A DNA stretch of 38,995 nucleotides, from positions 1 through 38,995 of the IMG/VR virus record IMGVR_UViG_3300010371_000023; one strand, 5' to 3'. The stretch comes from a virus. Under the pieces are notes generated by a model that saw only the letters and a program-made list of their open reading frames with translations, had not been told where the DNA came from and did not search any database. The translations under genes were made by a program, and so were the position numbers. Positions 1-8,837 of the stretch are shown here, in pieces (positions within the stretch are counted from its first letter, which is position 1; each line of letters begins with the position of its first letter).

Positions 1-123
1 CTATATGGATCAGTTCAATGAAGAAATAGTTCCAGGAATTGCTCAAAGATTCGCTGGTATGGGTACAGGAGCTGGTGCTGGAAGTTCATCAGGATTAAAT
101 AATTCTTTGGCACAAGCAGGAAA
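1..123. repeat. terminal redundancy, left copy
   Basis: Bases 1-123 are identical to 38873-38995. The repeat lies inside a coding sequence and the reading frame continues across the join, so the contig closes into a circle with 38,872 unique bases. A repeat this short is typical of assembler overlap on a circular or circularly permuted molecule. It does not by itself prove physical direct terminal repeats. Confidence 0.95.
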
Positions 124-445
124 AGGCTTACAGACTAATTTGGCACAACTTCGTGGTAATATGCAGCTACAAGCCCTTCCACAAGCTTTAGCATATGCTC
201 AGCAGCCTTATAGCAATCAATTAGCAGGACTTGGATTAAGAACAACAGAAAATATCAATAGACCAGGAAATGAAGGAATGTTTGGTGGTTTGCTAAATGC
301 TGGTCTTCAAGGTGCTGCTACAGCATTTGGAGGTCCTTTAGGTGGAGCATTATATAGTGGAGCATCCAGTTTATTTAATAAAGGTTCTTCTGGTGTAGGT
401 GGATTAAACAATTTTCAAAATTCAATTCAGAGTGCAGCTTACTAA
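1..445 (+). CDS. putative ejection/internal virion protein, C-terminal part (gene spans the contig join)
   Basis: This is the C-terminal part of a 214-residue protein whose start codon is at 38673. The first full codon here is at base 2. The ATG at 5 is internal: 68 in-frame codons precede it across the circle. The protein is rich in Gly, Ala, Ser and Gln, with a Gly/Ala-rich helical segment near the C terminus and no enzymatic motif. It sits just before two longer Q/A-rich genes and after the tail genes, the position held by P22-type ejection proteins (gp7/gp20/gp16). The role as a DNA-ejection protein is inferred from composition and position only. Confidence 0.6.
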   Translation, partial: YMDQFNEEIVPGIAQRFAGMGTGAGAGSSSGLNNSLAQAGKGLQTNLAQLRGNMQLQALPQALAYAQQPYSNQLAGLGLRTTENINRPGNEGMFGGLLNAGLQGAATAFGGPLGGALYSGASSLFNKGSSGVGGLNNFQNSIQSAAY

Positions 446-454
446 GAGGTAAAA

Positions 455-1660
455 ATGGTTACACAACTTCCAGCAAAACAAACTGTAGGATCTAGACTAG
501 GCTCTGCACTTGGTCAAGGTGCCCAAATTGGCATTCAGCAAGGAATTCAGCAAGCACAACAACAGAATCAGCAGCAACAACAATCTGTCATGCTTAACGA
601 AGCATTAACACAAGCACAACAGATTTATGCTAATCCTAATCTTTCACCTGAGCAAAAGCAAATAGGACTTTATCAAGCACTAGCGCATAGGCCAGAAATA
701 GCCCAGCAATTGAATAATCAATATATTGAATCGCAGAAAGCACAAGCGCAGAATGTCAATGCTCAAGCTAATCAAGTGAAAGCAAACAGACCTGTGGCAC
801 CAAAAGCACCCGCAGGTGGTCTATCAGGTCAGCCAGTTCCTCCAGAAGTTTCTTCAAAAATCGAAGAAATAATTGATGACTCTAAAGATTTAAATGCCGA
901 TCAATTAGCTGTAAAACTAGATAAAGCACATATTCCTAGAGCTTATTCAAATAGCTATATAGAAAGTCGTAGAAGAAAAGATGACCAATCAAGTAAAAGA
1001 CATGCGGATGCCTCTGATAAAATATTAGATGAAAACGAAAAAACTCGTGCTTCACTTATAAAAAAAGACCAGGCATTAGCTTTACAAGATGATGCAGTTG
1101 CTAAAAAAGATTTATCATTTTTTTCTAGAGATAATTTAGCGGATATAACAGGAATCGAGGGTTTTAGATCTACTGAAGGGGCTATCTATAAAGCAGCGGG
1201 TAAAGAATATTTCTTGGGAAGTATTAGTAAAGCCGGTGCAAGGCCCAATCAATGGATTGAACAGCAGATTATGGATATGATGGGTCAAGTTGGTAGATCA
1301 ACTGAAGCAAACTTATCCGTGAATCGCGCATTGAGAAATGAATTAGATTTAGAAAAAGAACAAGTTAGATTGACTGATGATCTTTCACAAAAATTAGAAA
1401 AGGAATTAGGTTATGTTCCTAGAAATATAGGACAAATGGTTCAAAAAGAGCTAACAATATATGCCGAGAATAAACAAAAAGAACTCTTCAATGACTTAAG
1501 GGCTATAAAATCAATTGGTGAAAATTCTACGCAAAAATTTATGAGTGTAGCACCAGGAACACCAGTTTCTAAATTCGTTGCACAAGCTTTATTAAATAAA
1601 TTTGATAATGATCCCCAAAAAGCAGAAGCTGAAGCAAAAAGATTAGGATATATTTTCTGA
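455..1660 (+). CDS. putative ejection/internal virion protein (Q-rich, coiled coil)
   Basis: A 401-residue protein. Residues about 20-110 are very rich in Gln and Ala with runs of Q. Residues about 135-400 are charged and mostly helical, with coiled-coil character. No signal peptide or catalytic motif is seen. The start has an AGAGG site about 5 bases upstream, and the stop overlaps the next ATG by one base (TGATG), so the two are translationally coupled. Low-complexity Gln/Ala-rich helical proteins downstream of the tail genes are typical internal ejection proteins of podoviruses. This assignment rests on context, not on recognised homology. Confidence 0.55.
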   Translation: MVTQLPAKQTVGSRLGSALGQGAQIGIQQGIQQAQQQNQQQQQSVMLNEALTQAQQIYANPNLSPEQKQIGLYQALAHRPEIAQQLNNQYIESQKAQAQNVNAQANQVKANRPVAPKAPAGGLSGQPVPPEVSSKIEEIIDDSKDLNADQLAVKLDKAHIPRAYSNSYIESRRRKDDQSSKRHADASDKILDENEKTRASLIKKDQALALQDDAVAKKDLSFFSRDNLADITGIEGFRSTEGAIYKAAGKEYFLGSISKAGARPNQWIEQQIMDMMGQVGRSTEANLSVNRALRNELDLEKEQVRLTDDLSQKLEKELGYVPRNIGQMVQKELTIYAENKQKELFNDLRAIKSIGENSTQKFMSVAPGTPVSKFVAQALLNKFDNDPQKAEAEAKRLGYIF

Positions 1661-3198
1661 TGAGCATATTTCAAACTCTAGCCAAAAATAAAGAATTTAA
1701 TGATTTTTCTACTGTTCAATCTAATGGAGAAAAAAAAGAAAACAATAAATTCGATATTTCTAATCCACAAGAAAATGAAAATATATTTCAATCCTTATCT
1801 CAAAAAAAATCAGAGAAAAATTTCTCGTTTTTAGATACATTGAAAGATGTTGGTCAACAAATATTATCTAAAGGTGCTTCTGGATTAGCTGGAGCTTATG
1901 GAGATGTAACAGGTGTCCTAGGATTAGGAACCAAAGAAACATTACCAGGTGAAGAGATTAGAAGGCGTGCAGGTTTTGAAGATCCAACCTCTCAATTAGC
2001 TCAAGATGAAGATTTAATTCCTAATTACACTAATCTTCCTACTTCCTCAGATGTTAAACAAGGAATCGAATCACTTACAGGAATAGGAGAAGGTGAGACA
2101 CCCGCAGGAAGAATAGCTGGAAGGGGTGCTGAATTTATTGGTGGTGCTTTATCAATGCCGGGAAGTGGTTTAAAATCATTAGCCACAGCAGCTGGATCAG
2201 GAATAGCAGGACAAAGTTTAAGAGAGATTGGTGCCCCAGAAGCTTTAGCAACCGGAACTGAAATAGCATCTTCTATTATTCCTTCTGCAATATCCGGAAA
2301 ATTAGAAGCAGGGAAAAAGACAAAAAATCTAGTTGATGCAGGACGAAGAATTGGTTTATCTGAAAATCAAATAACACCATTAATACAATCCGAGAAGAAA
2401 ATTGCGACAATTGGAAAGATTGCGCACAAGGGAGAACGAACAAAAGAATTATTTACATCTATTAAAGATACACTTGGAAATTCTTATGATAATGTAAAAA
2501 ATTCGGTCGCAAATTTAGGTAAAGTTAATGCTTCAAATAGTCAACTTCTACAAAATAAATTTACAGCCATTAGAGATGATCTTTTAAAAACCGTGAAAGC
2601 CTCTCCTGATAAAGAGGCAGCTATTAAATTCATTGACGAAGCAATTGATAAAATATCTAAAACAGGTGCATCTCCTGAAGAGTTAGTGAATTTCTGGCAG
2701 GATATAAATAAATCCGTGCGCTGGAATAGTCTTCAGGGTGGAAAAAAATCATTAACAAGATTAAAAGAACCAATTTCAGAAGTCTTAAATAATGTTGCCC
2801 CACAAGCAGCCAAAGACTTTGAAATGACTAATGAACTTTATTCTAAATATGCTCAAATATCCAAAAAACTTAAACCTGATTTGGTTGATAGTTTTGCCAA
2901 TAAGGGTGAAATGCTTGCGGCAGCACCAGCAGCATTAGCTTTAGTTTGGGGTAATTTAGCACCTCTTGCAGGATTGGCTTCAGAATTTGCTTTGAGAAGA
3001 CTTGCAAGAGAAATGATAGTAAATCCTCTTTTCCAAAATATAGGAAGAAAACTTGTTAAAAACCTTAATGGTTCAAGTGTAAATGGAATTAAACAATCTC
3101 TCCAACAAGCTAAAAGAATTATGGAAAAAAAAGTACCAGAAGAAAACTGGGATTTTTTAATCAGTGGCGATACAGAAGAAAATAAAAAAGGTGAGTAG
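1660..3198 (+). CDS. putative internal virion / DNA-transfer protein
   Basis: A 512-residue protein. The first 60 residues are Lys/Asn/Glu-rich and probably disordered. Residues about 65-210 are Gly/Ala-rich with amphipathic character, residues about 250-410 are helical, and a hydrophobic Ala/Leu-rich stretch near residues 420-445 could insert in a membrane. This is the usual architecture of large podovirus ejection proteins that form a conduit across the cell envelope. It is the last gene of the rightward ejection trio. Its 3' end overlaps by 42 bases a small membrane gene on the opposite strand. Function is inferred. Confidence 0.55.
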   Translation: MSIFQTLAKNKEFNDFSTVQSNGEKKENNKFDISNPQENENIFQSLSQKKSEKNFSFLDTLKDVGQQILSKGASGLAGAYGDVTGVLGLGTKETLPGEEIRRRAGFEDPTSQLAQDEDLIPNYTNLPTSSDVKQGIESLTGIGEGETPAGRIAGRGAEFIGGALSMPGSGLKSLATAAGSGIAGQSLREIGAPEALATGTEIASSIIPSAISGKLEAGKKTKNLVDAGRRIGLSENQITPLIQSEKKIATIGKIAHKGERTKELFTSIKDTLGNSYDNVKNSVANLGKVNASNSQLLQNKFTAIRDDLLKTVKASPDKEAAIKFIDEAIDKISKTGASPEELVNFWQDINKSVRWNSLQGGKKSLTRLKEPISEVLNNVAPQAAKDFEMTNELYSKYAQISKKLKPDLVDSFANKGEMLAAAPAALALVWGNLAPLAGLASEFALRRLAREMIVNPLFQNIGRKLVKNLNGSSVNGIKQSLQQAKRIMEKKVPEENWDFLISGDTEENKKGE

Positions 3199-3285
3199 AA
3201 ATCCCGTAATTCCCATAGGGATTCCTTGAAATATTGCTGCTGAAAGTCCTACAATCAAACTTGGTATCATCGTAAACGAAAACAT
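3157..3285 (-). CDS. small hydrophobic membrane peptide (42 aa), holin candidate
   Basis: A 42-codon reading frame on the minus strand, ATG at 3285-3283 and TAA at 3157-3159. Its start overlaps the stop of the upstream gene as TAATG, with an AGGAG site directly upstream inside that gene, so translation is well supported. The peptide is almost entirely hydrophobic, with Gly/Pro in the middle (around GIPMGITG), and could form one long or two short membrane segments. It is the last gene of the SPFH operon. It could be a holin or a small membrane effector. No family is recognised. Confidence 0.6.
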   Translation of the reverse strand: MFSFTMIPSLIVGLSAAIFQGIPMGITGFLLTFFIFFCIATD

Positions 3286-3512
3286 TATTTCTTCTCCTTA
3301 TTTCTATCTTCTAAAACACAAAGTCTTCCATGATGGTCCTTCACGCAGTTTTTTAATTCTGTAATCTCTTTTCTGATTTCAGAAATATCATTCTTAACTT
3401 CGTTCTTCATTTCTCTAACGGCATTGTCTGATCTACTCATAAAGAATAGACATAGACCCCAAGTTCCGGTGAATCCACCACCTAATATCCATAGTAATAC
3501 TGTTAATTCCAT
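3285..3512 (-). CDS. membrane-anchored coiled-coil protein (75 aa)
   Basis: A 75-residue protein with one N-terminal transmembrane segment (about residues 4-25, Gly-rich) followed by a highly charged heptad-like helix (about 30-72, KNEVKNDISEIRKEITELKN). This layout resembles small phage lysis-associated or membrane-scaffold proteins, but no family can be assigned. The start has a GGGAG site about 9 bases upstream, inside the 3' end of the SPFH gene. It lies between the SPFH gene and a hydrophobic peptide, so the three products probably act together at the membrane. Confidence 0.65.
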   Translation of the reverse strand: MELTVLLWILGGGFTGTWGLCLFFMSRSDNAVREMKNEVKNDISEIRKEITELKNCVKDHHGRLCVLEDRNKEKK

Positions 3513-3513
3513 A

Positions 3514-4368
3514 TTATTTAACTCCCATTGGAATAATTATTGATGAATCTTTTCCCACAACCTGAGGTAGGTGGCCATTCCATTTTTGAGTAGCTTGCCA
3601 TTGTATAAGCTCGGGTGTGATTGATTTAGCAAGTACAAGATTGGCTTTTGCTTCTGATTCTGCTTTTAGTATCGCACACTTAGCCTCACCTTCAGCATGG
3701 GCGATTTGTTTCTTAGCCTGTGCCTCGGCCTCACGTAACTCATTTTCTCTTTGCTGAGCGCGTTGTGTGGCTTCTATCTTAGCATTTAAAGCGTCAATCA
3801 CTCCTTTTGGGAATCCAAATCTTCCAATGAGATAAACCCTAGAAATATTAATACCCAAGGAACCGAGATCCCTTGCCACTCCGAGTTGTACTTGGTGAAA
3901 GAATTCCTCTTTACCTGATCCATAAAGATCTTCAATCGCCATTTTGCTAGCTGCTGAGTTGATAGCATCACGAATGTAGTTTCTAACAAAGAGATGAGAA
4001 ATCTCATCCATGCCGCGTCTGTATTTTTGAAAGATGCTAGGAACAAACTCTGGATGAAGATTGAAAGTAATCCCAACCGCAGCGTTAACCGCCATCCCTT
4101 CTTTAGTTTGAAAATTAAATTCTTCATTATCCTCCCATGTTATGTTCTGTTCGAAAATAGGAAATTCATACACCATTTTCCAAGGAGCAATCCAATGTAC
4201 ACCGGTATGAAGTTCTTTTGTTGATACACCTTGATTATCACCGAAATAGTTAACAACTACTCCAACATATCCTGGAGAGATCATTTTCAAGAAAAAGCAC
4301 CAAAAAATTAATACTATTGATGCTAAAAGACCCAAGTAAATCAATGGTTTTTTTAGGTTATTGTTCAT
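3514..4368 (-). CDS. SPFH/Band 7 (prohibitin/HflC-like) membrane protein
   Basis: A 284-residue protein. An N-terminal membrane segment (about residues 9-29) is followed by a Band 7 domain: the VGVVVNYFG strand, the GVHWIAPW motif and beta strands up to about residue 180. A long Ala/Glu/Lys-rich helix (about 185-245, with repeats such as AEAQAKKQIAHAEGEAK) follows, as in prohibitins, HflK/HflC and stomatins. The start is well placed, with AAAGGA upstream. Cellular SPFH proteins form ring-like membrane scaffolds, and HflKC modulates the FtsH protease, which in lambda controls CII stability. A phage copy could redirect FtsH or organise membrane domains; that is inference. It heads a three-gene leftward operon. 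Confidence 0.85.
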   Translation of the reverse strand: MNNNLKKPLIYLGLLASIVLIFWCFFLKMISPGYVGVVVNYFGDNQGVSTKELHTGVHWIAPWKMVYEFPIFEQNITWEDNEEFNFQTKEGMAVNAAVGITFNLHPEFVPSIFQKYRRGMDEISHLFVRNYIRDAINSAASKMAIEDLYGSGKEEFFHQVQLGVARDLGSLGINISRVYLIGRFGFPKGVIDALNAKIEATQRAQQRENELREAEAQAKKQIAHAEGEAKCAILKAESEAKANLVLAKSITPELIQWQATQKWNGHLPQVVGKDSSIIIPMGVK

Positions 4369-4532
4369 GACTAATTCCTTTGAATTATTGTTTATATTTA
4401 CATCTTATCATGAATGTATACATGTATGCAAACAAAATGAATTTATTGATAGTATTTAAAATAATTATTTGATAGTTTGTGACTGAACCTTCAGATAGAA
4501 GGAAACGAACTTAAACCTACCCAGAGGTATAT
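4369..4532. promoter_or_regulatory. divergent control region between the SPFH operon and the tail-fibre operon
   Basis: On the minus strand, TTGCAT (4431-4426) and TAAGAT (4407-4402) are 18 bases apart and form a plausible sigma70-like promoter for the SPFH operon. The palindrome ATGTATACAT (4414-4423) lies in the spacer and could be an operator. On the plus strand the sequence is AT-rich with a repeated TTGATAGT (about 4445 and 4471). An AGAGGT site lies just before the first fibre gene. No strong rightward -10/-35 pair is evident. The same -35 hexamer and spacing occur at the other leftward promoter (22205-22176). Confidence 0.45.
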
Positions 4533-5264
4533 ATGAGCGGCAGAGATCCAGTCCCACAAAGTCAAAGTTATGAAGGCGTCAGAGCAACAAATCCACCAGA
4601 TATTATCCAATCTCCACAAAATCAACAAGGTACAGGAAGAAATCCAACTTCCAACGATAAAAAATATCGTATTGGTACCATTTGGATTAACAAGACTTTG
4701 AATACAGTTTGGATGCTCACAAGTGCTTCTGGAGGTACTGCAACATGGCAGGAACTAGATAATAGCGGGGGAACTGGTTCTTTTACAAACGTTATTGCTT
4801 CTGGTACTGTTACAGCTGGAACAGGCATCACATCTACTACAGGTAATATTGTTGCAACTGCAGGTCAAGTAAATGCTGGAACTAGTATGACTGCTGGTAC
4901 AAGCATTACAGCAACAGCAGGAAATATTACAGCCACAAACGGTAACTTAGTTTTAGGAACAGCAGGAAATAAAATTGTAAGCACATCTGTTGCTACCACT
5001 ACTACAGCGGGAGCCAATTCATTTGGTAGCGTAACTTTAGTTTCTGGAACTGCAACAGTTGCCACAACTGCTGTAACAGCTAATTCTCTTATTGTTATTT
5101 GGAGACAATCAATTGGAGCAACTGGAGCCGCTGCTTTAGGTCAATTAACTGTAGGAACCATTACAGCAAATACATCATTTGTTATTAATGCCGCCTTAAC
5201 AGCAACCGCAACTTCATTGGCTACAACTGATGTTTCTGTTGTTGGTTGGATGATCATAAATTAA
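4533..5264 (+). CDS. tail-fibre/appendage protein A1
   Basis: A 243-residue protein. Residues 1-40 are polar and Pro/Asn/Gln-rich. Residues about 44-76 form a compact module with the pattern IGTIWINK, W and WQEL that recurs in the gene at 5635. Residues about 80-175 are a Thr/Ala/Gly-rich repetitive beta stretch, and the C-terminal 70 residues form a more ordered tip-like domain. Repetitive Thr/Gly shafts with an N-terminal attachment module and a C-terminal head are typical of trimeric phage fibres. It starts the seven-gene rightward fibre cluster. Receptor binding is inferred. Confidence 0.6.
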   Translation: MSGRDPVPQSQSYEGVRATNPPDIIQSPQNQQGTGRNPTSNDKKYRIGTIWINKTLNTVWMLTSASGGTATWQELDNSGGTGSFTNVIASGTVTAGTGITSTTGNIVATAGQVNAGTSMTAGTSITATAGNITATNGNLVLGTAGNKIVSTSVATTTTAGANSFGSVTLVSGTATVATTAVTANSLIVIWRQSIGATGAAALGQLTVGTITANTSFVINAALTATATSLATTDVSVVGWMIIN

Positions 5265-5274
5265 TAGGCTAACT

Positions 5275-5613
5275 ATGGTTTTTTCTAATAAGTTTACTGC
5301 TGAACCATTGAAATCTTTAGCTTTTGGATCCATTAGCGGTACATATGCCGCTATTGGAACAGCTTCTATTCATGCATGGGATCAATGTGTAATTAATAAT
5401 ACAACCGATCAAGATATCACAATATCTTTTGATGGAACAAATGATCATGTGCGTTTAGGGACTAACCAGGTTTTAGCTTTAGGTCAAGGTGAATTAAGTA
5501 TGCTTAGAGAAAATGGTAAAATTCCTATGGGAACACAATTTTATGCTAAGCAATCTACCGTAACAGCACCAACTAAGAACGCTATAATTGTAATGGGATT
5601 TTACTTTTCCTAA
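5275..5613 (+). CDS. small fibre-associated protein B1 (112 aa)
   Basis: A 112-residue beta-rich protein, paralogous to the gene at 7953. Both share a pattern of SG(T/S)Y(A/V)A(I/L)GT, then a histidine, then a beta hairpin with TIS(F/I)DG(T/V)ND, and a similar length. It sits directly between two larger fibre genes that share an N-terminal module. It could be a fibre tip, a fibre chaperone or a small decoration protein. It ends close to the start of the next fibre gene (AAAGGT site). No known family is recognised with confidence. Confidence 0.55.
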   Translation: MVFSNKFTAEPLKSLAFGSISGTYAAIGTASIHAWDQCVINNTTDQDITISFDGTNDHVRLGTNQVLALGQGELSMLRENGKIPMGTQFYAKQSTVTAPTKNAIIVMGFYFS

Positions 5614-5634
5614 AGTATTTAATTAAAGGTTTAA

Positions 5635-7305
5635 ATGGGAATACCTCCTACAAGTACTTTTGCAACATATTCAGATAGCCCTAGAAATCCAAATAGATAT
5701 TTAGGACAAGACTACCGATTTGCTCCATGTTATTTAAGAAATAGAGATCCTTTTACCCCTCAGAGTGCATCTACAGATACAAGGCCAAAAGAAAATCAGG
5801 GAAAATATCCTGTTGGTTCTTTTTGGTTAAATATCAATAATCGAAATTTATGGGTTTTAGTTAGCTTACAAGCTGGAGCTAGTCGAAATTTAGCTGAATG
5901 GACATTGATTTCACAAGGTATCAATGCAGGTCCAGTTTTAAGTTTATCAGATACAGCAAATACTGTAGTTCTTCCTTCAGTAGCAGCACCATTAGGTAAT
6001 ATACAATTAATAGCTGGTAATGCAGGTATTTCGATTACCTCTAATCCTGGAACAAATTCTTTAACATTTTTAAATACCGCAGCAGCAGGAGCTCTTAATA
6101 GTCTTACTCCTGATGCAGCTACAGCTCCTGGAACAAGCCCAACTTTACCTAATGGCGCTAATACTATTATCGTTGAAGGGGGCATACATTACGCTACAGG
6201 AACAAGAGCTAGACCTATTAGGACAAATTCGCTTGCTGCAAATACTATAGATATAGAAATACAAGATGCTGGTTCTAATCCAGCCGTTTCGACAGCAAAT
6301 AATTTTGGAGTTGCTCAATTTGATTCAAATCAATTTTTAGTCACTGCTGGTTTTGTGCAACTTAAGGGCGGTGGTATAACGCCAGCGCTTACAAAATTAG
6401 GAATGAATACAGGTACAAACCCAATTGTTGCAGATGCAACAGGCTTAATTAGTTTAACAGGTGCTCAAGTAGCAAGTGGTGTCGTTGGTGCAAATGTTAT
6501 AAGAACAGATGGGACGGGTGCAAATACCGGAACAATAGAAATTCAAAGATCTACTGCAGTAGCTGCAACAGATTCAACAAAAAATGGTGTATCTCATTTC
6601 AATAGTGGTCAATTCACAGTTGATGGAAATGGTTTTGTTTCATTATCTGGTGGAGGATCTGCAGTTGATAGTTTTAATACAGATGTAGCAGGACCAGTAG
6701 CACCAGATGTAAACGGAAATGTAAAAGTAACAGGTGCTACAAATATATTTTCTGATGGCTCAGTTTTAAATACTCTTAGATTAAATGTACAAAGTGCTGC
6801 AAATACTTTCCTACTTGGTGCAGGTGCAAACGTTGCTTCTACAACTCTAGGTCCCTTAACAAATGGACAAGTGATAATTGGTACAACAGCAGGCGCACCA
6901 GTTGCTGCTAACATAACCGGAAGTGGTGGTGTAACAATTACGAATGGGCCTGGTTCTATTAATGTAAGCGTTTCTGGTTCAGGTATTACTTGGTCTTTGA
7001 AAACAGCTAATTTCGTAATGGCCCCAAATAATGGTTATATCTGTATTGCTCCAGGTGGTGCATTAACTGCTGCATTACCAGCTGTATCAGTTTTAGGTGA
7101 TATAATTGAATTAGTCTTAGATGGAGCTACCTCATGGCAAATAACCATGGGAGGAGGTCAGCAAATACGAATAGGAGCTAACCAAACTAGCGCAGGCGGA
7201 ACTTTAACTAGTACTGCACAAGGTAATTCAATCAGATTAGTTTGTGAATTAGCTAATATTAGATGGGTTGCAACAGGTATGCAAGGTGTTATAACATTTA
7301 CTTAA
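5635..7305 (+). CDS. tail-fibre protein A2 (556 aa, repetitive shaft)
   Basis: A 556-residue protein and the longest fibre. Residues about 57-93 carry the same attachment-like module as A1 (YPVGSFWLN, then LWVLV, then AEWTLI). Residues about 95-450 are a Gly/Ala/Thr/Asn-rich repetitive shaft with recurring short units such as GVxxFxSxQFxV (near FGVAQFDSNQF and GVSHFNSGQFTV). The C-terminal 100 residues look like an ordered beta domain. Domain order suggests particle-proximal attachment, shaft and receptor-binding tip. No enzymatic (depolymerase) motif is visible. Confidence 0.65.
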   Translation: MGIPPTSTFATYSDSPRNPNRYLGQDYRFAPCYLRNRDPFTPQSASTDTRPKENQGKYPVGSFWLNINNRNLWVLVSLQAGASRNLAEWTLISQGINAGPVLSLSDTANTVVLPSVAAPLGNIQLIAGNAGISITSNPGTNSLTFLNTAAAGALNSLTPDAATAPGTSPTLPNGANTIIVEGGIHYATGTRARPIRTNSLAANTIDIEIQDAGSNPAVSTANNFGVAQFDSNQFLVTAGFVQLKGGGITPALTKLGMNTGTNPIVADATGLISLTGAQVASGVVGANVIRTDGTGANTGTIEIQRSTAVAATDSTKNGVSHFNSGQFTVDGNGFVSLSGGGSAVDSFNTDVAGPVAPDVNGNVKVTGATNIFSDGSVLNTLRLNVQSAANTFLLGAGANVASTTLGPLTNGQVIIGTTAGAPVAANITGSGGVTITNGPGSINVSVSGSGITWSLKTANFVMAPNNGYICIAPGGALTAALPAVSVLGDIIELVLDGATSWQITMGGGQQIRIGANQTSAGGTLTSTAQGNSIRLVCELANIRWVATGMQGVITFT

Positions 7306-7311
7306 GGTATT

Positions 7312-7938
7312 ATGGTAGCAACAAATTCAATAGATTTAACAACCACTGGAGTTGTAGGCTATACAGGAACAGCTTTTACAGCTAGTCCTACCACGCAATT
7401 TAATGTACAAATTGGGGGAGCCACTTCAAGTACATTAGCAAACGTAGCAAACGGAACGGCTGGTCAAGTGCTTACTTCTAATGGTGCAGCAGCTCCCACA
7501 TGGCAAACATCACCTATAAATGTCGTAACAGTAATTCTAACATCAGCACAAATAAAAGCATTGAATGCGACACCAATTCAAATGGTAGCTGCTCCCGGAG
7601 CTGGAAAAGTCCTTACGATTTTAGCTCCTATTTACGCTGAATTTTTATATGGCGGAAGTAACGTATTTGTAGCAGCCGCAGCTCAATCAATAAGAATATA
7701 CTGGGGAACTGGTACAGGAACTCCGGCCGCCCAAGTAGTAAATAATACTGTGCTTACTGGGTCACAAAGTCAATATACAATTCAAAACGTAACTACTTCC
7801 ACTGGACTTGTTACACCCTTTTTTGAGAATTTACCCATTAATTTATGGAATGACACTGCCACTGAAATATCTGGAAATGCAGCCAATAATAATACAATAG
7901 GTGTAACACTAGTTTATACCACAACTACACTTCATTAA
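7312..7938 (+). CDS. fibre/receptor-binding-like protein C (208 aa)
   Basis: A 208-residue protein. The first 70 residues are shaft-like (Gly/Thr/Ala-rich, with NGTAGQVLTSNGAAAPTW, a motif frequent in fibre shafts). The last 130 residues are a mixed beta domain without obvious repeats. The start has AAGGT about 4 bases upstream and follows the A2 stop closely. It lacks the WLN attachment module, so it probably assembles on another fibre part. The receptor-binding role is inferred from composition and neighbourhood. Confidence 0.55.
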   Translation: MVATNSIDLTTTGVVGYTGTAFTASPTTQFNVQIGGATSSTLANVANGTAGQVLTSNGAAAPTWQTSPINVVTVILTSAQIKALNATPIQMVAAPGAGKVLTILAPIYAEFLYGGSNVFVAAAAQSIRIYWGTGTGTPAAQVVNNTVLTGSQSQYTIQNVTTSTGLVTPFFENLPINLWNDTATEISGNAANNNTIGVTLVYTTTTLH

Positions 7939-7952
7939 AATAAGGCATTTAA

Positions 7953-8285
7953 ATGAGCTATACGAACAGAGTCAATTGGGAAACTTTAAGATCAGTCAAT
8001 TCAGCATCATTTTCCGGTTCTTATGTCGCTTTAGGAACACCACTAGTTCATCCTTCATATATTTTAAAATTGGTTAACAATTCAAATATTTTGGTGACCA
8101 TATCTATTGATGGTGTCAATGATATTGATGTAGCTCCTGCCAATTCATTCTGGCTATATGATGAAAGCAAAATGGGTTTAAATGCTGAATATCCAGCTTT
8201 GCAGGCGGGAACACAAATTTATGTTAAGGGACCTGTTGGTGTTGGTTTAGTATATTTAGTATCTCAATATGTTATCTTAGGTTAA
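7953..8285 (+). CDS. small fibre-associated protein B2 (110 aa)
   Basis: A 110-residue paralogue of the B1 gene at 5275, aligned over nearly its full length (SGSYVALGT, a histidine-proline pair, VTISIDGVND, and a C-terminal TQIYVKG strand against TQFYAKQ in B1). The two copies have diverged strongly. Its recurrence after larger fibre genes suggests that B proteins pair with, cap or fold those fibres. No catalytic residues are seen. Confidence 0.55.
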   Translation: MSYTNRVNWETLRSVNSASFSGSYVALGTPLVHPSYILKLVNNSNILVTISIDGVNDIDVAPANSFWLYDESKMGLNAEYPALQAGTQIYVKGPVGVGLVYLVSQYVILG

Positions 8286-8288
8286 TGA

Positions 8289-8837
8289 ATGTCTCAAGCG
8301 GGAATAATTAGCATTGCAGGTGGTGGTGGAGGCGGTTCACCAATTGAAACAATTACCGGAGATAGCGGAGGTCCTGTACCACCAACAGCTAATAATATTA
8401 ATCTACTTGGTGGTACTTCAACGGTTAATAATAACAATGGAATTACAACCGTTGGTAATGCTGGTACTTCTACCGAGACTATAACTTTAACAAACAGATT
8501 TCAAGGTACCGGTTCAACTATAGGGGCCACAACGGCTGATATTGTGACTTTTGCATTAGGTGTGACTCCCGGAACCTATACTTTAAATTTCTTTTTATCC
8601 GGTTTTGATGCTGTTACACCCTCAGGTGTACAATATACTATTTCAGGTGGTGTAAGAACTACTGGAGCCGCCGCTACATTGATAGGACGCAATATTGATG
8701 TAAATTCAGAAGCAGCTTTAGTCGCATCTATTGCGGATTTAGTAATTTCTGCAAACAATGTAATTTTGAGAGTTACAGGAGTAGCTGGTTTAACAATTAG
8801 TTGGTCTGCAGTTGGATCATATGTGAGGGCAACCTAA
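8289..8837 (+). CDS. fibre-like protein D (182 aa, Gly-rich N terminus)
   Basis: A 182-residue protein with a poly-Gly tract at residues about 11-16, followed by a motif ITGDSGG that recurs as ITGNSGG in the next gene. A beta-rich C-terminal domain of about 110 residues could be a tip. Its stop overlaps the next start as TAATG (8835-8839), so D and E are coupled and probably made in fixed ratio. Structural role inferred. Confidence 0.5.
   Translation: MSQAGIISIAGGGGGGSPIETITGDSGGPVPPTANNINLLGGTSTVNNNNGITTVGNAGTSTETITLTNRFQGTGSTIGATTADIVTFALGVTPGTYTLNFFLSGFDAVTPSGVQYTISGGVRTTGAAATLIGRNIDVNSEAALVASIADLVISANNVILRVTGVAGLTISWSAVGSYVRAT

Noticed and set aside
5796-6185. Long antisense frames in fibre gene A2 (also 6609-6914)
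   Set aside because: These are shadows caused by repetitive codon usage (few stops on the opposite strand), without ribosome sites.
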